Positions 14,771 through 23,802 of a stretch of DNA of 34,998 nt are shown piece after piece; within the stretch, counting starts at the first letter, position 1; every line of letters starts with the position of its first letter. This DNA comes from UBA7672 sp034439955. GTDB lineage: Bacteria; Pseudomonadota; Alphaproteobacteria; Caulobacterales; Hyphomonadaceae. The stretch spans positions 1 through 34,998 of the forward strand of contig JAWXBJ010000149.1 in the NCBI GenBank assembly GCA_034439955.1, in the 5' to 3' direction. A model generated the notes under the pieces. The model was not told the DNA's origin. It was given only the letters and a program-made list of their open reading frames with translations, and did not search any database. The position numbers and the translations under genes were made by a program.

Positions 14771-14785
14771 GTTCCGCACCCGTTC
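14771..14785 (+). promoter_or_regulatory. LexA (SOS) box upstream of ruvB
   Basis: GTTCCGCACCCGTTC is an exact GTTC-N7-GTTC site, the LexA operator of alphaproteobacteria, centred about 40 bases before the ruvB ATG. Holliday-junction genes are SOS-regulated in this class, so LexA repression of ruvB is likely. Confidence 0.75.
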
Positions 14786-14818
14786 CATTGCGGCGCGAAA
14801 CAGGGCAGAACGCCATCC

Positions 14819-15865
14819 ATGGCGAAAGACGGCGCGACACGAGAGGGCGGCATCACCGATCCCGAACGCCATCCTGGCGAGAAGCTCGATCGAGCTTTGC
14901 GTCCCACCGCATTCGACGAGTTCACGGGCCAGGCGGCTGCGAAGGCCAATCTCAGGGTGTTCGTGGACGCCGCCCGCCGGCGCGGCGATGCGCTCGATCA
15001 TGTGCTCCTGTTCGGACCGCCGGGCCTCGGCAAGACCACACTGGCCCAGATCGTGGCCCGTGAAATGGGCGTGGGATTCCGGTCAACCTCCGGCCCGGTC
15101 ATCGCCAGGGCGGGCGACCTCGCGGCGCTTCTGACAAATCTCGAAGCCCGCGACGTCCTGTTCATCGACGAGATTCACCGCCTGCCGGCGCATGTCGAGG
15201 AAATCCTCTATCCGGCGATGGAGGACAACGCGCTCGACCTGATCATCGGGGAGGGACCATCCGCCCGCTCGGTCAAGATCGAGCTGCCGCCGTTCACGCT
15301 GGTCGGCGCGACGACGCGGGCTGGGCTGTTGTCGACGCCGCTGCGCGACCGCTTCGGCATTCCCGTGCGGCTGGAGTTCTACACGCGCGAGGAACTCGGC
15401 CTCATCGTTCATCGTGCGGGCATGAAGCTCGGCGCGGCCATCACGAGGGATGGCGCGGAGGAGATCGCCGGGCGGTCGCGCGGCACGCCGCGCATCGCCG
15501 TGCGCCTGCTGAGGCGGGTGCGGGATTTCTGCGAGTCCGAGGATGCACGGATCGACCGCGCGGCCGCCTCGCGGGCGCTGGCCCGGCTGGAGGTGGACGA
15601 GGACGGGCTCGACAGCCTCGACCGGCGCTATCTGACCGCTCTGGTGAAGACCTATTCAGGCGGCCCGGTGGGCGCCGACACGCTGGCGGCTGCACTTTCG
15701 GAGGCGCGCGACGCCATCGAGGAGGTGATCGAGCCCTATCTGATGCAGCAGGGCTTCGTGATCCGCACGCCCAGGGGCAGGGTCGCTGCGCCTCGGGCCT
15801 GGGAGCGGATCGGGCTCCGCGCTCCGCAGAATTTCCAGGCGCCCCTGTTCGAGGACGATGAGTAG
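14819..15865 (+). CDS. ruvB: Holliday junction helicase subunit RuvB
   Basis: This 348-residue hexameric AAA+ motor drives branch migration of Holliday junctions with RuvA. It has Walker A GPPGLGKTT (about 64-72), Walker B VLFIDEIHRL (about 112-121), the sensor/arginine-finger segment TRAGLLSTPLRDRFG, and a C-terminal winged-helix domain ending GFVIRTPRGRVAAPRAWERIGL. The length is normal. ruvC and ruvA, usually directly upstream, are absent here; instead a TPR gene precedes it and the gene has its own LexA box. A 79-residue membrane protein follows 18 bases later. Confidence 0.96.
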   Translation: MAKDGATREGGITDPERHPGEKLDRALRPTAFDEFTGQAAAKANLRVFVDAARRRGDALDHVLLFGPPGLGKTTLAQIVAREMGVGFRSTSGPVIARAGDLAALLTNLEARDVLFIDEIHRLPAHVEEILYPAMEDNALDLIIGEGPSARSVKIELPPFTLVGATTRAGLLSTPLRDRFGIPVRLEFYTREELGLIVHRAGMKLGAAITRDGAEEIAGRSRGTPRIAVRLLRRVRDFCESEDARIDRAAASRALARLEVDEDGLDSLDRRYLTALVKTYSGGPVGADTLAAALSEARDAIEEVIEPYLMQQGFVIRTPRGRVAAPRAWERIGLRAPQNFQAPLFEDDE

Positions 15866-15883
15866 CACGCAGGAGAGGAGCCG

Positions 15884-16123
15884 ATGAAGAAGGGCTGGTT
15901 CGGACCCCATCGCATCGGCTATGGGGTCGGTCCGATCACCTGGCAGGGCTGGCTGGCCACCGCATTGATGGTGGCGGGCGTCGCCGTGAGCCTGATCTGG
16001 CTGCGGCCGATCCTGATGGCGGTGACGGGCATGCCCTTTCCGGTCGTCAGCTTTCTCCTGCTGATCGCGTGGTTCGTCATCTACACGGCGGTGATCTGGG
16101 TGACCTATGATCGCAACGATTAG
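15884..16123 (+). CDS. Small two-segment membrane protein after ruvB
   Basis: This 79-residue protein has a polar N-terminus (MKKGWFGPHRIGYGVGPITWQ) and two hydrophobic segments, about 22-44 and 53-73, joined by a short loop with MPFPVVS. A good AGGAGAGG ribosome-binding site lies just before the ATG. The 18-base spacing from ruvB indicates co-transcription. It was not recognised as a named family. It is probably the last gene of the ruvB unit before the gene order switches strand. Confidence 0.75.
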   Translation: MKKGWFGPHRIGYGVGPITWQGWLATALMVAGVAVSLIWLRPILMAVTGMPFPVVSFLLLIAWFVIYTAVIWVTYDRND

Positions 16124-16143
16124 AACAACCTTCGGCCGATATG

Positions 16144-16180
16144 GATCGACCCGATTCAGGTAGATCGCATCAGTCTCTAG
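16144..16180. repeat. Extragenic repeat family B, copy 1
   Basis: On the minus strand it reads CTAGAGACTGATGCGATCTA and continues with ACCTGAATCGGGTCGATC, close to the copies at 25209 and 29668. It lies between convergent genes. The CTA at 16177-16179 is the stop codon of the beta-lactamase gene, so the repeat again ends a coding frame. Confidence 0.65.
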
Positions 16181-17046
16181 TTTGCCGGTTTCGCCGCCGC
16201 CATGCGTTCCGCCAGTTGTTTCTCGAAGTCCGCCTTCTGCCTTGCGATGAAGACCGGGAATTCGGCGGGATCGGCGAATGCGTTCTTCGTGGAGTCGGCC
16301 GCCATCCTGGCGCGCTTGGCCGCCATGCCGAAGAATTCCGGATGCGGCGCAAGAAACATGTCGATCTTCATCGTCTCGGCCTTCGCAAAGGTCTTGCGAT
16401 AGTCGGCGACAATGTCGGCATACTGCACGGGCGCCGTGATCCGGTTGGCCGCGACGCTGGCCGAACAGAAAACCAGTGCAGAAAAGGACTGGCCGCCGTC
16501 GCCCGCGTCGAAACCCCAGGACGTGCAGCCGCGCGAATGTCCGGGCGTGTGGTGAGCGACAAGCTCCCAACCGCCCAGCTCGACCACCTGGCCGTCCTCA
16601 AAGGCGAGATCGACGCTCACCGGCGGTGCGCCGAGCGCCTTCACACTTTCGCTGCCAAGATAGAAGCCGCCCTCCAGAGCGCTTCTGTCGCCCTCATGCG
16701 CCAGCAATCGGGCGCCCGTATCGGCTTTCAGCCTGGCCAGCCCGCCCGAATGATCGAGATGGGCGTGGCTGTTGAGAAGGTATCTGATGTCGCGCAGCTC
16801 GAAGCCGAGTTCCCTGATGTTGGCCTCGATCTCGGGGACCGATTCCTCCAGTGCGCCGTCCAGCAGGATGTGGCCGTCGGGCGAGACGAAGAGGTAGGAG
16901 GCAAGGCCCGCCGTGCCGACATAGTAAAGGTCGTCCGCAATCCGGAACGGATCGGTGGGGCCGTTCCAGACCTCGCGCTGTGTCTGGGCGGAGGCGGGAA
17001 GGCCGAAGAACAGGGCGGCGAGAATTAGGCCGGCGGGTTTCTTCAT
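16177..17046 (-). CDS. Subclass B3 metallo-beta-lactamase
   Basis: This 289-residue protein has a signal peptide (about 1-20, cleavage after ASA) and a complete B3 metal site: H94, H96, D98 and H99 in SHAHLDHSGG, H170 in TPGHSRGCTSW, and H235 in LAPHPEFF. The TPGHxxGCTSW signature and the 289-residue length fit periplasmic B3 enzymes that hydrolyse beta-lactams including carbapenems; Caulobacter CAU-1 is a comparable chromosomal enzyme. Activity is inferred, since some relatives are lactonases or inactive on drugs. The ATG at 17046 begins the signal peptide. No mobile element is adjacent, so it looks intrinsic. The stop is in a family B repeat. Confidence 0.85.
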   Translation of the reverse strand: MKKPAGLILAALFFGLPASAQTQREVWNGPTDPFRIADDLYYVGTAGLASYLFVSPDGHILLDGALEESVPEIEANIRELGFELRDIRYLLNSHAHLDHSGGLARLKADTGARLLAHEGDRSALEGGFYLGSESVKALGAPPVSVDLAFEDGQVVELGGWELVAHHTPGHSRGCTSWGFDAGDGGQSFSALVFCSASVAANRITAPVQYADIVADYRKTFAKAETMKIDMFLAPHPEFFGMAAKRARMAADSTKNAFADPAEFPVFIARQKADFEKQLAERMAAAKPAN

Positions 17047-17077
17047 GGCGTCTCTCCAGCCCGGACCAGAGCGCCCT

Positions 17078-17107
17078 TCCATCGAACTGAATCCGTTTGA
17101 CCGAAGA
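17078..17107. repeat. Extragenic repeat family C, copy 2
   Basis: The reverse complement contains GGTCAAACGGATTCAGTTCG, matching the copy at 14736. It lies upstream of the beta-lactamase start and next to the larger hairpin at 17131. Confidence 0.5.
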
Positions 17108-17130
17108 AAGATGCTCTATCTTAAAAGTGT

Positions 17131-17171
17131 AGAGCAACCTGTCTGCGTCCAGACGGACGAGAGGTTGCTCT
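17131..17171. repeat. Nested hairpin element between ftsH and the beta-lactamase gene
   Basis: AGAGCAACCT and AGGTTGCTCT form a 10-bp outer stem; inside, GTCTG and CAGAC form another around CGTC. A fragment related to AACAACCTG is also seen beside repeat A1 (6506-6514), suggesting a shared, modular extragenic element. Confidence 0.6.
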
Positions 17172-17206
17172 AGCGACGATAGCGCGAGGCAAGCCATGAC
17201 GCGAGA

Positions 17207-17229
17207 GGGCGGGGGCTTTCGCCCTGCCC
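17207..17229 (-). terminator. Hairpin downstream of ftsH
   Basis: On the minus strand GGGC-GAAA-GCCC, a GNRA-type tetraloop, is extended by a second GGGC/GCCC pair of arms. It lies about 44 bases after the ftsH stop codon. No T-run follows, so termination is only probable. Confidence 0.45.
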
Positions 17230-17272
17230 CGAAACACGCGGCGGCCGCATCGCGACCGCCGCCTGCATCGTT

Positions 17273-19174
<1,902 letters not shown>

Positions 19175-19181
19175 GAACGCG

Positions 19182-19196
19182 ATCCTTTCAAAGGAT
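19182..19196 (-). promoter_or_regulatory. Inverted repeat containing the ftsH ribosome-binding site
   Basis: On the minus strand ATCCTTTGAAAGGAT can fold so that the AAGGA Shine-Dalgarno pairs with TCCTT. It ends seven bases before the ftsH ATG. The stem is short, so melting at raised temperature is conceivable for this heat-shock-type gene; that is inference. Confidence 0.4.
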
Positions 19197-19345
19197 TCAG
19201 ACCGGAGAACATAGGCGACATGCTGGATGAAAACGAGGGCGGAACCGTTAAGCCGTAGTCACAAAGCTGCATCATTCGGCCTGTTTTCGCAGCAATGGCG
19301 AATTTCTGCGGCCATCAACCCATTGTGCGGAGTGCTGAACCGGTT

Positions 19346-20392
19346 TCAGACGTCCAGCGCGGACGCGCAAGGATTGGCCAGCAGGGCGGCGGCTCGGGTT
19401 GAGTCGAGCGCGGGAATGGCGCCTCCGGCGCCGCGAGCCGGCGCCGGGCCGATGCGAATGGCGCCCTGCGTTTCGCGGATCCGGGCGCCGGCGAGAGTCG
19501 CTCCCCCGCCCAGCCCGCCAGGCGCCGCAATGCGTTCGACAAGGCGCTCCAGCCGTTGGACCCGCAATGGCCCTGCGGCGCCCCCCGCCGCGAGGATCAG
19601 CGCCTCGGCCAGTCGCAGACGCACCTCTGCGCCCAGGCTCCGGAAAACCGTTGCGTCGAGCCAGGCTTCGCCGCCTTCCAGCCTCACGTCGGCCATCGCC
19701 TCGCGTGCACCTGCGGCGACGGACGCCCGGAGGAGCGTCAACTGGTCCATGATGCGCGTGACCGCCGCGCGGGTCGGCGCGCCCAGCCGGGCCGCCAGGG
19801 CGCGCATCCTCACCCGCTCATATCGGAGATCGAGGTTGGTGGGATCGTCGACCCACAAGACCGCGCGACGTCTCAACTCGGCCCGGAGCTCTTCGCGGGT
19901 GAACGCCAGCAGGGGCCGCACGAGCCTCACTCCCGCCCCCTCCGGCCAGACGGGCGAGGGAGAGGAGGGCATCGGCCCGGCGAGGCCGCGCCAGCCCGAT
20001 CCGGCCCGCGCCCGTATCAGGAAGGTCTCGATCCGGTCGTCGCGTGTGTGCCCGAACGCAAGCGTCGCAAGCCCGCGGTCGCGCGCCCACGCCGCGAGGA
20101 GACCATGTCGGACCCGCCTCGCATCGGCCTGAGAGACAAGGATGCCGGCGCCGGGCGGGCTGCGCCTCCAGACGAGGGTTTCATGGCGAAGCTGAAGCAT
20201 CGCGCAGACCCCGGCGACGCCGCGCGCCTCGCCGGCCGCCTCGGGCCTCAAACCATGATCGAGCGTCGCCGCCTCCAGCCGCACGCCGGCGGCCCGCGCC
20301 CATTCCGCCGCCAGAAGAAGGAGGGCGATCGAGTCCGAACCGCCGGAGACGGCGACGCCCAGGGACCGGTCGCCGTTGGTCAGACAATCCAT
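19346..20392 (-). CDS. tilS: tRNA(Ile)-lysidine synthetase TilS
   Basis: This is a 348-residue protein from the ATG at 20392. It converts C34 of tRNA-Ile(CAU) to lysidine using ATP and lysine, so that the tRNA reads AUA. The PP-loop is AVSGGSDSIALLLL (about 13-26), followed by ATLDHGLRPEA, AFGHTRDDRIETFLIRARAGSGWRGLAGP and VRPLLAFTREELRAEL. The dispensable C-terminal domains are short and Ala/Gly-rich. The true start is uncertain: a TTG at 20437, overlapping the end of the YbjN gene, would add 15 residues and give coupling. It lies between ybjN and ftsH. Confidence 0.9.
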   Translation of the reverse strand: MDCLTNGDRSLGVAVSGGSDSIALLLLAAEWARAAGVRLEAATLDHGLRPEAAGEARGVAGVCAMLQLRHETLVWRRSPPGAGILVSQADARRVRHGLLAAWARDRGLATLAFGHTRDDRIETFLIRARAGSGWRGLAGPMPSSPSPVWPEGAGVRLVRPLLAFTREELRAELRRRAVLWVDDPTNLDLRYERVRMRALAARLGAPTRAAVTRIMDQLTLLRASVAAGAREAMADVRLEGGEAWLDATVFRSLGAEVRLRLAEALILAAGGAAGPLRVQRLERLVERIAAPGGLGGGATLAGARIRETQGAIRIGPAPARGAGGAIPALDSTRAAALLANPCASALDV

Positions 20393-20429
20393 GGCCCGGG
20401 CCGCGCGCCCGGCCAGCAGAATCGAGGGG

Positions 20430-20987
20430 TCAGCCAAGCCGCAGGATGTCACGCTCGAAGACTTCCAGCAGCTGGCGCCAGATGTCGAGCGTGTCCTCGA
20501 GATTGTCGGCGGTGACGCCTGCATCAAGATTGACGTCCATCTGGAGCTTGGCGGCGGTCTCGGTCAGGGTCAGCCGGACATAGCGCCAGCGGATGTTGAA
20601 GGCGTTGACCTGTTCGAGGGAGAGGTCGGCCGGCAGCACCGCCTGCGCCACGAACTGGATGGAATTGCAGAAGGATCCGTTCTCGCACTCGTAGAACCGG
20701 ATCGTGTAGTCGGACCGGGAAATGCGGCCGCTGATCACCGGATCGCCGGCGCCGTCGACCGTCAGCTCGACGCGGTAGCCCGTGGTTTCAAGAAAGCGGG
20801 TGAGGCCCGGCGGATCGGAGGCGTCGAACATGCCGCCGCGCACACGGTCGGCCGAGGGCGGGGTCTGCGCCCCGGCGGCGCAGGCCAGGACGGCGCAGGA
20901 GAGTGCGCCCGCCAGAGCAACGGCGCCCAGGCGCGCAAGCCCAGATGATGCACGCCTGGCCAACGGCTTCGAGCGGAGCAAGGTCAC
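20430..20987 (-). CDS. Secreted YbjN-domain protein
   Basis: This 185-residue protein has a basic start (MTLLRSKPLARR) and a hydrophobic export signal (about 18-40, ending AAGAQ). The mature part has the YbjN fold pattern: TGYRVELTVDGAGDPVISGRI, YTIRFYECENGSFCNSIQFVA, VNAFNIRWRYVRLTLTE and NLEDTLDIWRQLLEVFERDIL. A two-cysteine pair sits in the C-x5-C segment ECENGSFC. YbjN proteins resemble type III secretion chaperone folds and affect stress traits, but the periplasmic alphaproteobacterial members have no settled role. It lies between cpoB and tilS and may overlap the tilS start. Confidence 0.8.
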   Translation of the reverse strand: MTLLRSKPLARRASSGLARLGAVALAGALSCAVLACAAGAQTPPSADRVRGGMFDASDPPGLTRFLETTGYRVELTVDGAGDPVISGRISRSDYTIRFYECENGSFCNSIQFVAQAVLPADLSLEQVNAFNIRWRYVRLTLTETAAKLQMDVNLDAGVTADNLEDTLDIWRQLLEVFERDILRLG

Positions 20988-21024
20988 TTTGCACCCATGC
21001 GCGAACAGAATTCCGGGTTGAAGA

Positions 21025-21867
21025 TCAGCAGCCGGCGCGTGATTTCTCGGTGGCGGCCAGCGTTTTGGCGGCCTCGGACGCCTTGGGGAAACGGCTCGAC
21101 ATCTGGCTCAAAGCCTTGCAGGCCTCGGCCTTCTCGCCCATCAGCCGCATCGACCGGGCGAGCTTGACCAGTCCTTCGGGTGCGCGGGGCGAGTTCTTGT
21201 AGGTCGACAGAAGCTTTACATAGGCCTCGGCGGCTTCCGGATAGGCTTCCTGGTAAAGCATGGACTCGCCCAGCAGATACTGCGCCTCGCCTGCATTCTC
21301 GCTCTTGCCATGGCGCTGGAGATAGACGTCGAAGGCGGCTTCGGCGGAGGGATAATCACCCGCCAGCAACAGGTTGCGCGCCTCCTTGAGATGACCTGCC
21401 TCGTCGGCCGGCAACTGGGCGAGATCGATGCGGGACTGGAGCCCGGCGTCGCTGGATGGCCGGGACAGGTTGACGCCGGCTTCGGCGGGGCCTGTCGCAG
21501 CGCCTGCTCCTGTCGACGATCCGTCGCCGCCGATGCCTTCCAGCGCTTCCAGCCTCAAGGTGAGGGCGGCGATGGCCTTTTCGGCGCTCATGCGCCCTGC
21601 ATTGGCTTCTTCGGCCGCCCGGCGAGCCTGGGTCAGGTCATAACTCAGCTGCTCGAAGCGGCCCGTGGCGCGGCGAAGATCCGCCTCCATCGCGTCAAGC
21701 CGTGTCTGCATCCGCTCCACGGCGGGATCCGGTTTCGGAACATAAGGGGTCGAGCCCAGCACCTGGGCAAAGGCGGGCGCGGCGCCTGGCCCGGTCGCAA
21801 GACACAGTCCCGAAGCCAGGGCCAGCGCTCCAAGATGGGAGAGGCGAATTGCGCGCATCTTGATCAT
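21025..21867 (-). CDS. cpoB: Cell division coordinator CpoB (YbgF)
   Basis: This 280-residue periplasmic protein links peptidoglycan synthesis and Tol-Pal action at the septum in E. coli. It has a signal peptide (ending APAFAQ near 35), an N-terminal trimerising coiled coil (AVERMQTRLDAMEADLRRATGRFEQLSYDL, about 49-80), a Gly/Ser linker, and C-terminal TPR repeats: EARNLLLAGDYPSAEAAFDVYL, AQYLLGESMLYQEAYPEAAEAYVKLL, APEGLVKLARSMRLMGEKAEAC. An ATG three codons later is an equal start candidate. Directly downstream of pal, as in most Tol-Pal clusters. Confidence 0.93.
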   Translation of the reverse strand: MIKMRAIRLSHLGALALASGLCLATGPGAAPAFAQVLGSTPYVPKPDPAVERMQTRLDAMEADLRRATGRFEQLSYDLTQARRAAEEANAGRMSAEKAIAALTLRLEALEGIGGDGSSTGAGAATGPAEAGVNLSRPSSDAGLQSRIDLAQLPADEAGHLKEARNLLLAGDYPSAEAAFDVYLQRHGKSENAGEAQYLLGESMLYQEAYPEAAEAYVKLLSTYKNSPRAPEGLVKLARSMRLMGEKAEACKALSQMSSRFPKASEAAKTLAATEKSRAGC

Positions 21868-21946
21868 GACAGGTGGCTATCCGCCGCCCGCGCCAAAAAT
21901 GTGGCGAAACAGGCGGCGGACTGCACTTTCAGGTAGCTCGTTCAGC

Positions 21947-22495
21947 TCAGCTCGTGGCGCCGGAGACCACGTTGGTGTGGGCGTTGCGATTCTGCGACCA
22001 GGCTGCTTCGTCATGGCCGGCGTTGATCGGCTTGTCCTTGCCGAACGACACCGTCTCGATGCGTGTCATGGTCACTCCCAGCGAGGAGAGGTAGGAGGCG
22101 ACCGCATCGGCGCGGCGGGCGCCGAGCGCGAGGTTGTATTCACGCGTGCCGCGTTCGTCGGCGTGACCTTCGATCTGGACGCGCGAGGTGGGGAACTGGC
22201 CGAGCCACTGGGCCTGACCTTGCAGGACGCGGCGGTCTGAATCGTCGAGCGTGTACTGGTCGAGTTCGAAATAGACGCGATCGGTGTTCTTCGCCATGAA
22301 ATCGGCGCGCGAACCCGCTGCGGCGCCCATCGGAGCCGGCGCCGTGGGCGTCGTCGTCGGCGCGGTAGGCGCCGGACGGGGCGTTGTCACCGGCGCGGTG
22401 GCGACGGGGGTGGGTTCGGGATCGGGTTGCGAGGCGCAGGCCGCCGCCAGGGCCGCTGTCGCCGCGAGAAGCGCAAAACTGAAGTATGACCGCAT
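21947..22495 (-). CDS. pal: Peptidoglycan-associated lipoprotein Pal
   Basis: This 182-residue outer-membrane lipoprotein is part of the Tol-Pal constriction system. The signal peptide ends in the lipobox ALAAAC, giving acylated Cys20. A Pro/Thr/Ala-rich linker (about 23-60) leads to the OmpA-like domain: RVYFELDQYTLDDSDRRVL, IEGHADERGTREYNLALGARRADAV and SFGKDKP, with the peptidoglycan-binding Asp and Arg in the HADERGTREYN region. It is separated from tolB by an unrelated dehydrogenase gene and has a 205-base upstream gap with candidate control elements, so it probably has its own promoter. Confidence 0.96.
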   Translation of the reverse strand: MRSYFSFALLAATAALAAACASQPDPEPTPVATAPVTTPRPAPTAPTTTPTAPAPMGAAAGSRADFMAKNTDRVYFELDQYTLDDSDRRVLQGQAQWLGQFPTSRVQIEGHADERGTREYNLALGARRADAVASYLSSLGVTMTRIETVSFGKDKPINAGHDEAAWSQNRNAHTNVVSGATS

Positions 22496-22514
22496 GATTC
22501 CAGCTCCTTAAGGC

Positions 22515-22537
22515 GCGCGCCGCCCAAGAAGGCGCGC
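22515..22537 (-). promoter_or_regulatory. Hairpin in the pal leader
   Basis: GCGCGCC and GGCGCGC pair around a 9-base loop, about 20 to 42 bases before the pal start codon. It would form in the pal mRNA leader. No known riboswitch pattern was recognised. Confidence 0.35.
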
Positions 22538-22568
22538 ATCGAGATTGGCCGATCCTATTACCGGCGAA

Positions 22569-22585
22569 TTGCAAAGGATTTGCAA
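22569..22585 (-). promoter_or_regulatory. Dyad in the pal upstream region
   Basis: TTGCAAAGGATTTGCAA is a 7-bp inverted repeat with a 3-base centre, 75 to 90 bases before pal. TTGCAA could serve as a -35 element, with TAATAG near 22556-22561 as a -10 at slightly long spacing. It could be an operator or simply part of a promoter. Confidence 0.35.
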
Positions 22586-22700
22586 GACCGGTCGGCGGGC
22601 AACTGGCCCTAAACTATGCCATCGCGGCGGTTTTTTAGGGCGAAGGCGTGGCAAGTCGGCGGACCCCTGAGGATTGTGCGGGTTCCGTGTCGCCGGCGCA

Positions 22701-23642
22701 TCACCTGCCGGAGGCGTCCAGCGACGCGAGGGCGACCCGCAACAGGTCTGCCGAAGCTACGAGGCTCAGCTGCTCGTCGGCGGTCAGATCCGGCGCCAGA
22801 ATGCGCTCAACGCCCGCCTTCCCCAGAATGCAGGGCAGGCTGAGAAACACGCCGGCGACGCCAAATTGCCCATCGAGGCGGGTCGAGACGGGCAGAACCG
22901 CTTTTTCGTCCCGCACGATCGCTTCGCAGATGCGGACGGTTGCGGTGGCTACGCCAAACGATGTGTACCCCTTGCCCGCAACGATCCTGTAGCCGGCGCG
23001 GCGCACATGCTCGGCAATTTCGACGTGATTGGGCGTCATCCCGGCGTCAGCGAAGCCTTCGAGCGTCAGGCCGCCGATGCGGACGGTCGAGAACGCCGCA
23101 ACCTCACTGTCTCCATGCTCGCCCAGGACAAGTCCTTCGACCGAGGAAGGCGCAACGACAAGCTCGGCGGCCAGCGCCTGCCGGAGGCGGCTGGAATCGA
23201 GCAGCGTGCCGGTCCCGATGACGCGGCCGACCGGCAGGCCAGCATGTCTGAAGGCCACATGAGTCATAAGGTCGACCGGATTGGCCGCGACGACGAGCAC
23301 ACCGCCGAAGCCGGCCTGCGCCAGCTGCCTGACGCAATCGGTGACGATGGCGGCGCTTTGCGATGCGACCGACAGGCGCGTCTCCTCGCCGTGAGTGGCC
23401 AAGCCCGCAGTGATGATGGCGATGCGCGCCGAGGCGGCGTCGGCATAGCTGCCTGCCCAGATGCGTGCGGGACGGGCGAGGGCGTTGGCGTCCGAGAGGT
23501 CGGCGGCTTCGGCTTCGGCCAGGGCTGAGTTGCTGTCGATCAGCACGATCTCGCGAAACAGGGCTCTCAGCATCAGGGCGTAGGCGGTGGTGGCGCCCAC
23601 ATGCCCGACGCCGATGATCGCAACGCGCTCGCGAGTTGGCAT
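22701..23642 (-). CDS. L-lactate/malate dehydrogenase-family protein
   Basis: This 313-residue protein is a full-length NAD-dependent 2-hydroxyacid dehydrogenase of the LDH/MDH superfamily. It has the Rossmann motif GVGHVG (11-16), D36 for NAD preference, N121 in ANPVD, D149 and R152 in LLDSSRLR, and the catalytic H176 in GEHGDSE. R89 of the mobile loop is kept, but the loop reads LATHGEETRL, so the specificity position (Gln in lactate, Arg in malate enzymes) is Thr83. GEHGDSE favours the LDH branch. It lies between tolB and pal on the same strand, an unusual place, with repeat A2 just upstream. Confidence 0.85.
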   Translation of the reverse strand: MPTRERVAIIGVGHVGATTAYALMLRALFREIVLIDSNSALAEAEAADLSDANALARPARIWAGSYADAASARIAIITAGLATHGEETRLSVASQSAAIVTDCVRQLAQAGFGGVLVVAANPVDLMTHVAFRHAGLPVGRVIGTGTLLDSSRLRQALAAELVVAPSSVEGLVLGEHGDSEVAAFSTVRIGGLTLEGFADAGMTPNHVEIAEHVRRAGYRIVAGKGYTSFGVATATVRICEAIVRDEKAVLPVSTRLDGQFGVAGVFLSLPCILGKAGVERILAPDLTADEQLSLVASADLLRVALASLDASGR

Positions 23643-23674
23643 GTCCGGCTTTCAGGATGCTAGGAAGCGAGCCC

Positions 23675-23777
23675 AGAGCATTTCGGCGAACTTCGAGTCG
23701 CCGAAATGCTCGAGATTCTTGTTTGGTCGCCTTTTCTGACGGCAAGCCGGTTCCCGGCTCGCCTGAAAACGCTCTAG
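23675..23777. repeat. Extragenic repeat family A, copy 2 (longest)
   Basis: The first module is a perfect 14-bp stem, GAGCATTTCGGCGA paired with TCGCCGAAATGCTC (23676-23711, 8-base loop). The shared core TTCTTGTTTGGTCGCCTTTT follows at 23716, then a second stem, GGCAAGCCGG-TTC-CCGGCTCGCC with one mismatch, and the end GAAAACGCTCTAG. It separates tolB from the dehydrogenase gene and may terminate or attenuate tol transcription. Confidence 0.85.
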
Positions 23778-23802
23778 CACGCTGACCGGCACGATGGATG
23801 GC

